The notes under the pieces: model-generated
What the model was told of the DNA's origin: nothing
What the model saw: only the letters and a program-made list of their open reading frames with translations
Database searches by the model: none
In this document: positions 1 through 9,563 of the stretch, one piece after another
Numbering within the stretch: position 1 is the first letter of the stretch
How the letters are laid out: the number at the start of each line of letters is the position of its first letter
Made by a program: the position numbers and the translations under genes
DNA from: Candidatus Woesearchaeota archaeon
GTDB taxonomy: Archaea > Nanobdellota > Nanobdellia > Woesearchaeales > ARS49
Length of the DNA: 64,000 bases
Assembly: GCA_016203225.1 (NCBI GenBank)
Contig: JACQNC010000012.1
Location: 1 to 64,000, forward strand
Direction: 5' to 3'

Positions 1-279
1 CCACACTCATGACAAGAAGTATAGTCGCTCCGCGTGCCAGAGTGCGCGCATAGGTTTGCACACGTGATATCGAAAAAGGCCTGCTTTTAAATGCTACGAT
101 TCCCTCGTACACCACGATCCGCATAACTCAGTTCGAACACGCAACGGTCCGGAGTCGTCAAACGCACCAGAAGAATAGCCGCGAATTGTTGAAGGATCTT
201 TTTGGACAGCAAGACTTAAAATCTTTTATGACAGCCCGTCATCCCGAAGATTTAAATACCGTCCGGCTCGACGATAATT
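1..279. other. Left-edge intergenic region
   Basis: No convincing gene is visible. A TATA-like TTTTAAAT lies near 86-93 with no ORF at the expected distance. A second box, GATTTAAATACC near 250-261, sits about 26 bp before the first gene and is its likely promoter. An ATG on the minus strand at 8-10 could begin a gene leaving the window, but too little is present to say. Confidence 0.5.
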
Positions 280-1752
280 ATGCACGTCACACTCATCAAC
301 CCGAATATCTGCATGCAGAGAGGGGATTTCTTCGGCACTGGCATCCCGTACCTACCCATGTCGCTTGCGTGGGTGGCAGGTTACCTGCGGCAAAAGCATT
401 CAGTAACCGTCATCGACGCGTTCGGCGAAAAGCCGATGCAAATGCGCACCGAAGGTAAGCTCCACGTGCAGGGATTGACAGTTCCCGAGATTCTCGCGCG
501 AGTTCCTCAGGATACTGACATCATTTTTGTCTATGCCGCAAAGGTTGTTGCGTTCACGGTAACGAAAGCTATTGTCGCCGCGCTCAGGAAACAGTTCGAG
601 ATTCCCATTGTCATGCTCGAGAACACTCAATCGGTTGTCGCGTATTCACTCAAGACCGCAGGCAAGGAATTCCTGGATGCGGGCGCGGACTACTGCATAA
701 TCGGTGAGGCAGAGAACCGCGTGGACAAGCTTCTGGCAGCGATCGCGGCGAAGAAAGATCCCGACTTTGACGGCATCCTCTATCGCAAGAACGGCAAGGA
801 TGTCCTCATTGACAAGAAAGAATTCATCCAGAATCTCGATGAGCTCCCGTTTCCTGCATGGGACTTGTTCCCGCTCAAAAACTACTGGGCACTCGGATAC
901 GCGCACGGACCGATGCAGGGTAAATACGTTCCGCTCCTGACCTCGCGCGGCTGCCCATATGGCTGCAAGTATTGTGTCGTGCCCGCGACGAACGCACGTC
1001 GGTGGCGTTTCCGATCGCCCAAACATGTCGTGGACGAAATCGAACACTGGGTAAAAACGCTCGGCGTCACCGAATTCCATCTCGAAGATCTGAATCCCAC
1101 GGTAAGGAAGGATAGGATTGTCGAGATCTGCCGGGAAATCCTCGCACGCGACCTGAAGATTTCGTGGAAAATCGTGGCTGGAACGAAAGTTGAGACGATG
1201 GACCGCGACACCGTCACTTGGATGGCGAAAGCGGGATGCACTTACGTCTCAATCTCGCCTGAAAGCGGCTCCCCTGCCGTGCTAAAACTCATGGACAAAC
1301 CATTCAACCACGAACTCGCGCTTGACATGGTGCGGCACATGCACAAGCTCGGCATCACGACACAAGCGTGTTTTGTGCTGGGTTTTCCTGGCGAGACGCC
1401 TGAGGATCTGCAGCTCACGCGCAAATATGTCAATAAACTTGTCAAGGCGGGCATTGATGAGGTCGCGCTCTTCGTGATGACACCGATTCCAGGCTCGAAC
1501 CAGTTCAACGCGTTAGATGGCTATGAGAACTACTCGCAGCTCACGTTCACACCCATCTGGCGCAAGGATTTCAAACGGCTGAGCTCGTTCAGGAACCGGC
1601 TCTATGCAGAATTCTACCTGCGGAAGCTGTTGTTCCATCCTGTGCGTCTTATCCGGCAGCCGTTTAATGTCCTGTTCAAGAACTTCGAGACAAAAACCGA
1701 GATGACCGCGTTCCGCACGCTCAAGCTGATGCGGATCATCGCAACGAGCTGA
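280..1752 (+). CDS. B12-binding domain radical SAM protein
   Basis: About 490 residues. The N-terminus (LINPN..., roughly residues 1-150) looks like a cobalamin-binding domain. The radical SAM motif CPYGCKYC near residue 225 supplies the CX3CX2C ligands of a 4Fe-4S cluster. Members of this class catalyse radical methylations, cyclisations or ring contractions; the substrate cannot be read from sequence. The neighbours (methyltransferases, GT2, membrane glycosyltransferase-like protein) suggest envelope glycan or lipid modification, which is inference. The ATG is chosen because TTTAAATA lies 26 bp upstream, giving a leaderless start. The next gene begins 1 base after the stop. Confidence 0.9.
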   Translation: MHVTLINPNICMQRGDFFGTGIPYLPMSLAWVAGYLRQKHSVTVIDAFGEKPMQMRTEGKLHVQGLTVPEILARVPQDTDIIFVYAAKVVAFTVTKAIVAALRKQFEIPIVMLENTQSVVAYSLKTAGKEFLDAGADYCIIGEAENRVDKLLAAIAAKKDPDFDGILYRKNGKDVLIDKKEFIQNLDELPFPAWDLFPLKNYWALGYAHGPMQGKYVPLLTSRGCPYGCKYCVVPATNARRWRFRSPKHVVDEIEHWVKTLGVTEFHLEDLNPTVRKDRIVEICREILARDLKISWKIVAGTKVETMDRDTVTWMAKAGCTYVSISPESGSPAVLKLMDKPFNHELALDMVRHMHKLGITTQACFVLGFPGETPEDLQLTRKYVNKLVKAGIDEVALFVMTPIPGSNQFNALDGYENYSQLTFTPIWRKDFKRLSSFRNRLYAEFYLRKLLFHPVRLIRQPFNVLFKNFETKTEMTAFRTLKLMRIIATS

Positions 1753-1753
1753 A

Positions 1754-2500
1754 ATGGCAACTGAATATAATTCATACTATGCGTGGGTCAACGACAAGGT
1801 CATCGACACCGCCATCAACTACCGCCGGCCGTTCGAGCAGAAGTTCATCGTGCAAGCGTTGGAGCTCAAGCCCGGTATGAAATTGCTTGAAGTGGGCTGC
1901 AACAAGGGCAAGTTCCTCGGCAAACTCATAGCCACAGGCTTGCTGGATGCGCATGACGCATACGGCATCGACGTGAACGATGCGGGCATAACGTTCGCGA
2001 AGAAACACGCGAAGGGGCACTACGACCTGATGGATGCGACGAAGCTCGCGTTCTCGGATGGGATGTTCGACCGTGCGATGATGGTCCATGTTCTCGAGCA
2101 CATTCCCGAATACAAGGCGACGCTGCGTGAGCTCAACCGCGTGCTGAAACCGGGAGGGCTGCTCATCATCACGGTCCCTCTGGACATCTTCCGCCCCTAC
2201 ATCTTCAAGGTCACGGGGGCTGCCTGCCGGCTGTTGGGATTGCACCGCAAAAAACTCGACACGCGCAAGTTCCTGCACCAGGTTGCGCATTATCTGATGA
2301 ACAATCCGCACGTGCACGTGTTCAGGATCAAGCAGTTGCTCGCAGACTTCAAGGATGCGGGCTTCACGGCGATTGACGTGCTTCCTGTTTGTTACGTTCC
2401 CGTCATCCCCTTGACACGGCCCAAACCCGAAAACGTCAAGCGCCTGCCCTGCACGCATGACCTACTTAGCTACAGCGCGACGTTCGTTCTGCGCAAATAG
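1754..2500 (+). CDS. Class I SAM-dependent methyltransferase
   Basis: 248 residues. Motif I is LLEVGCNKGKFLG near residue 44, and HVLEHIPEYKATL is the post-motif region typical of the Methyltransf_11 group. A hydrophobic stretch after LKPGGLL fits the family. It starts 2 bases after the radical SAM stop, so the two are surely co-transcribed and probably act on the same product. Substrate unknown. Confidence 0.88.
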   Translation: MATEYNSYYAWVNDKVIDTAINYRRPFEQKFIVQALELKPGMKLLEVGCNKGKFLGKLIATGLLDAHDAYGIDVNDAGITFAKKHAKGHYDLMDATKLAFSDGMFDRAMMVHVLEHIPEYKATLRELNRVLKPGGLLIITVPLDIFRPYIFKVTGAACRLLGLHRKKLDTRKFLHQVAHYLMNNPHVHVFRIKQLLADFKDAGFTAIDVLPVCYVPVIPLTRPKPENVKRLPCTHDLLSYSATFVLRK

Positions 2501-2543
2501 TCAAGTTTAAATAGCATCACCGAACTTCCCTCATTGGGGCGAT

Positions 2544-3299
2544 ATGAAACAATCTGCGGTTTTGTCTATCATCATCCCAGCCTACAACGAGCAGGCAACC
2601 ATTGCAGTGCTTCTCCAGAAGGTGATTGATTCACGGCTTGATCCTGCCAAAGCCTCGAAGCAAATAATCGTGGTGGATGATGGCAGCAAGGACAATACTG
2701 CAAAAGAAGTCACCCGAGTCATGAAGGCGAACAGACAGGTGCCTATCAAGCTCATCCGCAAGCCGAACGGAGGCAAGGGCAGCGCGATTCGCGTTGGAAT
2801 TCAACACGCAACAGGCGACATCATACTCATCCAGGATGCGGATTTGGAATATGATCCTGACGACTATGCTGGGCTTATCGAGCCGATTCTCCGGGGTCAC
2901 GCGAAAGTTGTCTACGGCTCGCGGTACTTTCTTAAGGAACAGCGCAAGGATGTATGGAGCAAGCACCAAAGAAAGCATGGCGGTGTCAGTTATCTCTCAT
3001 TTGTCCTGGGTGGACGACTGATTACTTGGGCAACAAATCTGTTATATGGAACAAAGCTCACTGACGAACCCACCTGTTACAAGGTGTTCCACGCCGATGT
3101 ATTAAAGAATATGAAACTTAACTGTACCGGTTTTGAATTCTGCCCAGAAGTAACTGCAAAGGTTGCGCGCAGAGGTATTCGCATCGTTGAAATTCCTATT
3201 GCATTCTATCCGCGCACCGTTGCTGATGGTAAAAAAATAAAGTGGTCGGACGGTCTTGAAGGCATTTGGACGCTCCTCAGATACCGATTCTCGAACTAA
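2544..3299 (+). CDS. Family 2 glycosyltransferase (dolichol-phosphate sugar synthase-like)
   Basis: 251 residues, the usual length of a DPM1-like soluble GT2. Visible motifs are IIPAYNEQ near residue 10, VVDDGSKDNT near 44 and QDADLEYDPDD near 97, the last carrying the metal-binding D-x-D. The family moves a sugar from a nucleotide sugar to a polyprenyl phosphate, feeding membrane glycosyltransferases. The next gene, a multi-pass GT-C-like protein, is the natural user of such a donor. A TTTAAATAG box near 2505 suggests its own promoter. The lipid acceptor is inferred. Confidence 0.88.
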   Translation: MKQSAVLSIIIPAYNEQATIAVLLQKVIDSRLDPAKASKQIIVVDDGSKDNTAKEVTRVMKANRQVPIKLIRKPNGGKGSAIRVGIQHATGDIILIQDADLEYDPDDYAGLIEPILRGHAKVVYGSRYFLKEQRKDVWSKHQRKHGGVSYLSFVLGGRLITWATNLLYGTKLTDEPTCYKVFHADVLKNMKLNCTGFEFCPEVTAKVARRGIRIVEIPIAFYPRTVADGKKIKWSDGLEGIWTLLRYRFSN

Positions 3300-3300
3300 T

Positions 3301-4662
3301 ATGGACACGCGCCTCGTTTTGATCTATGCCGCAATTGGCATTTTACTCATCATGCAGGCATTCACTCAGCCTTTTGTTGATTATCCGGTTGAATTGATGG
3401 ATAACTTTCTCATCTCAGAAGGATTTACGCCATACGTTGACTTCTTTGAACACCACCCGCTATTCCAGAATTTCCTGCTCGCGCCAGTATTCTGGACAGG
3501 AAACTTTACTCTGGCGTTTCTCATCTATCATTTGCTTGGACTTGCGGGCGTGGCGCTGACAGCATGGCTCGTGTACCGCATCGCGTGCCGGAACGGATTC
3601 CGTAACCCGCACAGCGCATCACTTTTCTTTCTAGTTGGTTACACGGGGCTTATCGTGCCCTTTCTTAGGTATGAATTCTGGTCGATGCTGTTCCTTCTGG
3701 GATTCTTCGCGTTCTCGCATCCGTTCATTCGTGGATTGTCACTAGCATTGCTTGGAGCAACGAGTCCTATCGTGTTTTTTGCAACAGGAGCCATGGCTGC
3801 AGTCTATTATGTAACGACGTTCCTGCATGACCGCAAAGCGGCGCTAATTGCGTTTGGCGGCAGCCTGACGGGCGTAATATTCTGGCTCGCTTTACATCGC
3901 GACATTCCACTCTCCGCGATATATTACGCTGTCGTCACATTCAACAATACCGTAGGGCATCTCTATGCTGTCCCCTGGCAGGAAGTGACTTTCTTCACAT
4001 TCGTTTTTGTCCTCCCCATACTTGCTCTTGCGCTGCTGCCTATGCTGCGCGCCGCTCAGGCCCGAAAGGATCTCGCTGTGCTGGGGCTCGTGTTCATGAC
4101 AGTATTCATTCTCCAAATTATCACCATGAACTTTGTGTACGGACCATTCAGCAGGATTAAGCTGCCCGCACCAATTCCTATCCTCGTGCTGGCCATCATA
4201 TTTTTGGCAACATACCGCACAAAGTTCGCACGTACACTCATCATCGGACAATTGCTCCTTACGTTGTTCGTGAGCACTCCTTCCTTCGCACTACCTGAGT
4301 TGGATATGGCACAGGCAATCAATACTCTTGACCGCTGTGTTGCGCCGAACGCGCGCATCATGCTAAATGAGGACCCGAGCACGAAATTATACGTGCCACT
4401 GTTCCGCCAGCCAAATGAGTATTATTGGTTCCTTCACAGATACTATAGCGCAGCAGGCATCACTTATGTTCCGCCAACATTCGAGGAACCGCTCTCGCTC
4501 TGCGGTAACACGCTTGAGAAGCGCGCATGGACGTGCACGAGTGAAGAATTGGCTACGTTGCAGGAAGAGTGCGACGCGCTCTTAGTGCCGAACTCAGCAT
4601 GGCAGGAAACGCGAGCGTTCATCACCGGACGGAGGATTGCGACACGAGAACTTTTTATATAA
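3301..4662 (+). CDS. Multi-pass membrane protein, GT-C glycosyltransferase-like
   Basis: 453 residues from the ATG one base after the GT2 stop; the longer ORF start at 3256 lies inside the GT2 gene. It has about ten hydrophobic segments. The loop DNFLISEGFTPYVDFFEHH after the first membrane segment resembles the catalytic loop of GT39/GT83-type enzymes, which take sugars from polyprenyl-phosphate donors. The soluble C-terminal tail holds several cysteines (DRCVAP, LCGNTL, WTCTSE), probably extracytoplasmic. Assignment rests on topology, the loop and the GT2 neighbour. Confidence 0.65.
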   Translation: MDTRLVLIYAAIGILLIMQAFTQPFVDYPVELMDNFLISEGFTPYVDFFEHHPLFQNFLLAPVFWTGNFTLAFLIYHLLGLAGVALTAWLVYRIACRNGFRNPHSASLFFLVGYTGLIVPFLRYEFWSMLFLLGFFAFSHPFIRGLSLALLGATSPIVFFATGAMAAVYYVTTFLHDRKAALIAFGGSLTGVIFWLALHRDIPLSAIYYAVVTFNNTVGHLYAVPWQEVTFFTFVFVLPILALALLPMLRAAQARKDLAVLGLVFMTVFILQIITMNFVYGPFSRIKLPAPIPILVLAIIFLATYRTKFARTLIIGQLLLTLFVSTPSFALPELDMAQAINTLDRCVAPNARIMLNEDPSTKLYVPLFRQPNEYYWFLHRYYSAAGITYVPPTFEEPLSLCGNTLEKRAWTCTSEELATLQEECDALLVPNSAWQETRAFITGRRIATRELFI

Positions 4663-4728
4663 GACTGTACGCAATCTTTATAAACAAACTCGCGAGGGTA
4701 TCTAAACTGGGGAGTGGTGAAGAGAAAT

Positions 4729-5640
4729 ATGCGACAATCGCTGGAATACATTCCGTGCAATCTCTGTGGTGCAAAGGACACGCGCGTCATCTATCCTGCA
4801 CGCTATGATTTAGAACGCGTTCCCGAATTGGCGGTTAAGTTCAAGAGTTCAGGCGATGAGCGCTTGATCGACCGCGTTGTGCAGTGCCGCACCTGCGATT
4901 TGCGGTATGTAAGTCCGCGGTTGAACATTGATTCTATTGTAAAGGGCTATAGTGAGGGTTCTGATGAGACGTTCATCAGCCAGGCGCGCGGACGGGAACG
5001 CACATTCGCGCGACAGCTAAAGATAATCTCGAAATTCACCGCACCCGGCAGGATTCTCGACATCGGTACGGCTGGCGGAAGTCTCCTAGCAGTCGCAAAA
5101 CCGATGGGTTGGAAAGTCGAAGGCATCGAGCCAAACAAGTGGCTATGCAATTGGGGCAAAGAACATTACGGCATCACGATCAAGCCAGGCATTCTTGAGG
5201 ACTACAAGTTCCCAAACAACTCGTTTGACCTCATCACACTCATGGATGTGCTTGAACACACCGGCGATCCGAAAAAAGTGCTAGAGGAATGCAATCGTAT
5301 CCTCAAGCCCGGAGGCCTCATTGCTATCAACGTTCCCGACAGTGATAGCTGGCTCCACAGAGTCATGGGCCGTCGCTGGGTATTCTATCTGAGCGTGCAT
5401 CTGTATTATTTCAACCACAAGACAATGAATGCAATGCTCCGCCACACTGGTTTCAAACCGTTGACGAGCAGGCCGCACTTCCAGTTGCTCGAATTCGGCT
5501 ATCTTCTCTTCCGTCTTGGAGCGTACAGTAAACTCATCTCCAACGTCGGTATAAAGGTCGCGCGACTGCTCCACATTGATCGTTTGCTCATTCCGTATTG
5601 GCTGGGCCAGACGCTCTTTGTCGCTCGCAAGGTCGCATGA
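4729..5640 (+). CDS. Zinc-finger-containing SAM methyltransferase
   Basis: About 303 residues from the ATG at 4729; a GTG at 4714 is the alternative. The N-terminus carries two cysteine pairs (CNLC and CRTC), the zinc-binding module placed before the methyltransferase core in sugar C-methyltransferase-like proteins. Motif I is ILDIGTAGGSLL and the acidic post-motif is DVLEHTGDPKK. A GGTGA ribosome-binding-like site lies 8 bp before this ATG. The stop overlaps the next start by 3 bases. A role in modifying sugars of the cluster product is inference. Confidence 0.8.
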   Translation: MRQSLEYIPCNLCGAKDTRVIYPARYDLERVPELAVKFKSSGDERLIDRVVQCRTCDLRYVSPRLNIDSIVKGYSEGSDETFISQARGRERTFARQLKIISKFTAPGRILDIGTAGGSLLAVAKPMGWKVEGIEPNKWLCNWGKEHYGITIKPGILEDYKFPNNSFDLITLMDVLEHTGDPKKVLEECNRILKPGGLIAINVPDSDSWLHRVMGRRWVFYLSVHLYYFNHKTMNAMLRHTGFKPLTSRPHFQLLEFGYLLFRLGAYSKLISNVGIKVARLLHIDRLLIPYWLGQTLFVARKVA

Positions 5641-7037
5641 CTCGCACGGTCATTCTCGGAGCGGGCATTTCTGGGTTGTACACAGGGTTCAGACTCGCAG
5701 AAAAAGGCGGGCAACGAGTGACGCTCGTCGAGAAGACATCCACCGTCGGCGGGATGGCCAAGGCGCTGCCGTACAAATGTTACTGGCTCGATTTCGGCCC
5801 ACACAAAATCTACTCGGTACTGCCCGGCATCCTCGACGAGTACCAGCGTATCATGAACAACCGGCTCATCACGGTGACCAAGCACAACAGCATATTTCTC
5901 GAAGGCAAACGTATCACGTTCCCCATCAGCCCGCTCAAAGCGCCGTTCCAGATAAATCCCATCAGCATCATGAAGTGTGGATTCAGCTTCATCACCGCAA
6001 AAATCAAGCAAGCGATCGCACCGCGACCCATCAAGACCTATGAGGACTATTTCCTCGCGGGGTTCGGTCAGGCGAGCTACAAGCTGCTGTTCCGCGACCT
6101 CGCGCTGAAGGTCTGGGGCGACCCGAAGACGCTCACCGAGGAGCTAGCGCGCAAGCGCGTGCCCGTGCCCAACCTGCTCGAACTCATCACAGGGATATTC
6201 CGCCGCAAGCCGACGATGAGCGCCAAGACCTTCCTCTATCCGCCGGGCGGCTTCCGGGAGGTCGCCGAGACGCTGAAGAGGAAGATTGAGGGTTTCGATG
6301 GCAGCGTATCTCTGGACTCGCAACCGACGGGTATCACGATCAAGGACGGCAAGGTCAACGAGATCCGGTACGAGACTGAAGGAAAGAAGCACACTGTCAA
6401 GAATCCTGATTTTGTCGTCAGCACCATCCACGTCCTCGATCTCCTCAACCTCATCACGCCACGCCCGCCGGAAGCGGTGATCGCCGCCGCGAACCGGCTG
6501 CGCTGGCGTGGGCTCGTGCTCGTGTTCCTCTTCTTCGACCGGCCGAACGTGCTCGGCGAGAACTGGACGTTCTTCCCCGAGCGCAGATACATCTTCAACC
6601 GGCTCAGCGAGCCCACGTCGCAGAGTCCCGAGGTCGCGCCGAAAGGAAAGACCTATGTCATCGCGGAGGTCACGCTCGACCCGACGGACCCCTTGTTCGA
6701 GGATGATGCTGCCGTAACTAAACGCGTCATCGAGGATCTCGCTAAGGCGGGCATTTGCCGGCCGAATGATATCAAGGAGACGCTTGTCAAGAAGGCGCGA
6801 CGAATCTACCCGGTATACGACGTCGACTACAGGGAGAACCTCGTTAAAGTGCTCAAATGGCTTGACTGTATCCAGAACATGTTCAGCATCGGCAGACCCG
6901 GATTGTTCAACTACAACAACACCGACCACTGCATCGACACAGGAATGAAACTCGCGGACACGATTCTAGCGGGTGGAAAGATGAAAGACTGGATAGAAGT
7001 CAGGAAGTCTTTCAACGCGTACAGCATTATTGACTGA
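5637..7037 (+). CDS. FAD-dependent amine oxidase / protoporphyrinogen oxidase-like oxidoreductase
   Basis: 466 residues from the ATG overlapping the previous stop (ATGA); the track start at 5598 is internal to the previous gene. The Rossmann motif ILGAGISGLYTG is at the N-terminus, followed by VEKTSTVGGMAKAL, the second FAD-binding strand. Such NAD(P)-binding_8 proteins recur in polysaccharide clusters, where some act as sugar mutases or desaturases. There is no sign of a haem pathway here, so true protoporphyrinogen oxidase activity is unlikely. Substrate unknown. Confidence 0.82.
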   Translation: MTRTVILGAGISGLYTGFRLAEKGGQRVTLVEKTSTVGGMAKALPYKCYWLDFGPHKIYSVLPGILDEYQRIMNNRLITVTKHNSIFLEGKRITFPISPLKAPFQINPISIMKCGFSFITAKIKQAIAPRPIKTYEDYFLAGFGQASYKLLFRDLALKVWGDPKTLTEELARKRVPVPNLLELITGIFRRKPTMSAKTFLYPPGGFREVAETLKRKIEGFDGSVSLDSQPTGITIKDGKVNEIRYETEGKKHTVKNPDFVVSTIHVLDLLNLITPRPPEAVIAAANRLRWRGLVLVFLFFDRPNVLGENWTFFPERRYIFNRLSEPTSQSPEVAPKGKTYVIAEVTLDPTDPLFEDDAAVTKRVIEDLAKAGICRPNDIKETLVKKARRIYPVYDVDYRENLVKVLKWLDCIQNMFSIGRPGLFNYNNTDHCIDTGMKLADTILAGGKMKDWIEVRKSFNAYSIID

Positions 7038-7111
7038 TACGAATTACTAAAAATGGTTTCGATAAAGTTGCAGACCATTCATCTGCGACGAATTCAGGTC
7101 CAGGGAAAGGT

Positions 7112-7118
7112 TTATAAA
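7112..7118 (+). promoter_or_regulatory. TATA box of the 5S rRNA gene
   Basis: TTATAAA; its centre is about 26 bp before the predicted 5' end of the 5S rRNA, the spacing expected for archaeal TBP/TFB promoters. Confidence 0.7.
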
Positions 7119-7138
7119 GGGGCCTAGTGAAGCGTTGC

Positions 7139-7251
7139 TTGGACGGCCAGAGGAGCCGGGTTCCACCCGTTCCCATTCGAACACGGCAGTTAAACCGGCC
7201 TCCGTATTGGGTTGTACTGCGATACGCGGGAACCCCGATAAGCTGTCCACC
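7139..7251 (+). rRNA. rrf: 5S ribosomal RNA, free-standing
   Basis: The core CCCATTCGAACACGGCAGTTAA is the hallmark of 5S rRNA helix III/loop C. The ends pair as TGGACGGC with GCTGTCCA, forming helix I, and bound a molecule of about 113 nt. A T-run (TTTTCTTTT) follows directly as a terminator. No 16S, 23S or tRNA gene is adjacent, so the gene is uncoupled from any rRNA operon. It lies between two enzymes of the envelope cluster. Confidence 0.92.
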
Positions 7252-7260
7252 TTTTCTTTT
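7252..7260 (+). terminator. T-run terminator of 5S rRNA
   Basis: TTTTCTTTT directly after the closing helix I strand; oligo-T termination is standard for archaeal RNA polymerase. Confidence 0.6.
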
Positions 7261-7302
7261 CGATTCGTAAGCTTTAAATTGCCCGTTCAGGCGATGCGCA
7301 TC

Positions 7303-8208
7303 ATGCCCGGCACTCTTTTCGATCGGACGGCATATTGCGCATTCGCCCTTGCGACGAAGACTCTGGATTATTTCGGCAAGGCGGATAAGAACGGCACGCT
7401 GTTCCAGCAGAAAAGGAAGTACCTGTTACGCATCATTCCCACCGCCAAAGCGCTCTCCGAGATCGCAGCGGTCGCGCATGTGCTGTATCATCCCATGAAA
7501 CGCGATGAGGATGTGCAGAGCATCAAGAACCATTTACGTTCATTGCTCGCCGAGGGCAGGAGACGTAAACTGCAGGAGCACGAAACCTTCAAATGGGCGG
7601 AACGATTGCTCGCGGATGGCTACGCCCCTTCTCTTAAGGACGGCTCTGAAATGCCCTGGGCGCCTAAGATCGACCGCATGAAGACGTACCGTTCATTCGC
7701 AAAGGAGCGCACCACCGTACGCGACGTCCTTCCACGGAAGTTCGATCGTGCAATCATCCACGACCTCATCGAAATCGCTGTCGAGGCACCAAGCAGCTGC
7801 AACAAACAAGGGCTTAGATTCATCATATATGACGATCCTGCGCTCATCGAGAAGATCGCGGCAATAAAACGTCAGGCTTTCCTGAAGAAATTCCCGTATA
7901 TCCTGGCATGCTGCTTCGATAAGGAAGCGTACATGGGAACAGATATCGCGATGACCCCTTACCTTGACGCGGGCGGAGCGCTCGTGAACCTCGCCAACGC
8001 GGCCACCGCGCTCGGGCTAGGCGCATGCTGGTGCAATTTCTCGATCAAGAACGCTGGCGCATACAGACACCATCTATTCCGCCAAGCGGTCGATCTGCCG
8101 AAGAATCTCATCCCCGTCTCGTTCGTCGCGTTGGGGATCCCCGGCAAAGTGCTTCCGAAACCGCCCCGTGAACCTGCCAGGTTCTACCTACCCTATGAAA
8201 AAACATGA
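7303..8208 (+). CDS. Nitroreductase-fold family protein with N-terminal extension
   Basis: About 301 residues. The C-terminal 190 residues match the FMN-dependent nitroreductase fold: YRSFAKERTTVRDVL near 125, EAPSSCNKQGLRFII (flavin-binding SPS-NxQ-like segment), and GGALVNLANAATALGLGACWC. The first 110 residues are helical and unassigned. The track ORF starts at 7135 inside the 5S rRNA, which cannot be right. A CTTTAAAT box places transcription at about 7302, favouring this ATG (7294 is the alternative). Redox substrate unknown; its place in a glycan cluster is unusual. Confidence 0.8.
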   Translation: MPGTLFDRTAYCAFALATKTLDYFGKADKNGTLFQQKRKYLLRIIPTAKALSEIAAVAHVLYHPMKRDEDVQSIKNHLRSLLAEGRRRKLQEHETFKWAERLLADGYAPSLKDGSEMPWAPKIDRMKTYRSFAKERTTVRDVLPRKFDRAIIHDLIEIAVEAPSSCNKQGLRFIIYDDPALIEKIAAIKRQAFLKKFPYILACCFDKEAYMGTDIAMTPYLDAGGALVNLANAATALGLGACWCNFSIKNAGAYRHHLFRQAVDLPKNLIPVSFVALGIPGKVLPKPPREPARFYLPYEKT

Positions 8209-9478
8209 CTCAGGCGCGGAACTCGATGCGCTCATCAGACACACTTGCGTCCGCATTCGTTCAGCTGCCGGGCGGAATGGGCTCGTGCGCAAGATATACT
8301 TCCTGGACAAAAGAAGATGGTACGAACAGTACAAGCCCGACGATTTCGGCGATCATATGCCTTTCCTGTCCGTCGCGGAAGGCAACACCACGTTCGCACA
8401 GGGACAGTGGACGCTTTGGAAGCAACGTATGGTCGATGGAATCCCCCGTCCGAAACACGTCATCGCTCTGCCACCGATGCTCTATGCGAACGCCGTAGAT
8501 GATATGTTACAGGGCATGAGCGTCCTCCACGAGTGGTTCGGCAAGACCTGGCTCGAGGATGGACTGGCACTGGCACGGAACGCACAGCACGCGTTCCAGA
8601 TGCGCTCAGGAGTGTTTGCGACGGTATCTATCCCGACCATACATGTGCCGTTGCCTGAAGGCTGCGCGCCCATACGTCCTGCGATATCCGGACTCAGGTT
8701 CTTCGCGAACGCCCCCACGAACGGACTGTTGGCGGCATCGCTGCTGCAATTCGGGTCGTTGGCCGGAGACGACGGTCTCCTCCAAGCAGGCACGCGATGC
8801 CTCAATCGCTGGATTGGAACCCGCATGTTCGTCAATCACGGACTCTTTCCATACCGGCTCCTGCCCGGAGAGTCCTCTGACACCAATCTCATGAAAGCTA
8901 ACTCGAATTTCGCGCATGCCCTCCTTGACACTATGGAAACGGGTGACGGACGCTACCGCGAGGCGATGCAGCGACTCGTTCTCGCGTTGCGCGGGACGTT
9001 CAGGAGCGATCTCGGCTGCTCGAACGAACCCAGAGGAGTGAAAGTCTCATTGATGGCCACGCAGGCATACTGCACGATCCTCTGGAGGATGTCACGGCTC
9101 GGATATCCCGAACTACGAGATGAGGCGGAATCAATTGCCTGGAATGTCGCGAACGCTGCATTCGGCGACACCCCGACATCTCTATGGAGAGATGCCGCGT
9201 TCGAGGATGATGCGGTGGGCGATTTCCTCAATCTGCTTATGCTTATGGATGAGAAACGCAAGAACAGGGAGATTATCGGGAAGGCACACCGTTATCTTGT
9301 CGACAATTTCTATCTGGGTGATGGTCTCTGGCAGGACTATCGCGATCCGCGTATGCAGCGCACCGCACACTCGAAATTCCTGGGAGGGGTGTTGAAACAT
9401 CTGCTCGGCTATCGTGCGTACTTGAGGGGCGAAGACATCTCTCATGGACGATGGTCACGCCTGCTCGAGGATCGTTAG
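8195..9478 (+). CDS. Predicted alpha/alpha-toroid protein of glycan cluster
   Basis: 427 residues from ATG 8195, which overlaps the end of the nitroreductase-like gene by 14 bases. Repeated helical segments with aromatic and glycine-rich turns (TNGLLAASLLQFG, ANSNFAHALLDTMETGDGRY, ATQAYCTILWRMSRLGYPE) resemble the toroid of six-hairpin glycosidase, lyase and epimerase families. I see no diagnostic catalytic motif, so glycan binding or processing is inference from fold impression and neighbours. Confidence 0.55.
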   Translation: MKKHDSGAELDALIRHTCVRIRSAAGRNGLVRKIYFLDKRRWYEQYKPDDFGDHMPFLSVAEGNTTFAQGQWTLWKQRMVDGIPRPKHVIALPPMLYANAVDDMLQGMSVLHEWFGKTWLEDGLALARNAQHAFQMRSGVFATVSIPTIHVPLPEGCAPIRPAISGLRFFANAPTNGLLAASLLQFGSLAGDDGLLQAGTRCLNRWIGTRMFVNHGLFPYRLLPGESSDTNLMKANSNFAHALLDTMETGDGRYREAMQRLVLALRGTFRSDLGCSNEPRGVKVSLMATQAYCTILWRMSRLGYPELRDEAESIAWNVANAAFGDTPTSLWRDAAFEDDAVGDFLNLLMLMDEKRKNREIIGKAHRYLVDNFYLGDGLWQDYRDPRMQRTAHSKFLGGVLKHLLGYRAYLRGEDISHGRWSRLLEDR

Positions 9479-9563
9479 TACCTTTCACGCAGCGACAATG
9501 GACTTCAAGAAGATAGTATATCTGTCCGAATAGTATTTAAAGCACTATGGGTCGGGACACCCT

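Noticed and set aside
7135-7302. N-terminal extension of the nitroreductase-like ORF
   Set aside because: It translates the 5S rRNA and its terminator; a TATA box and ATG downstream give a better start.
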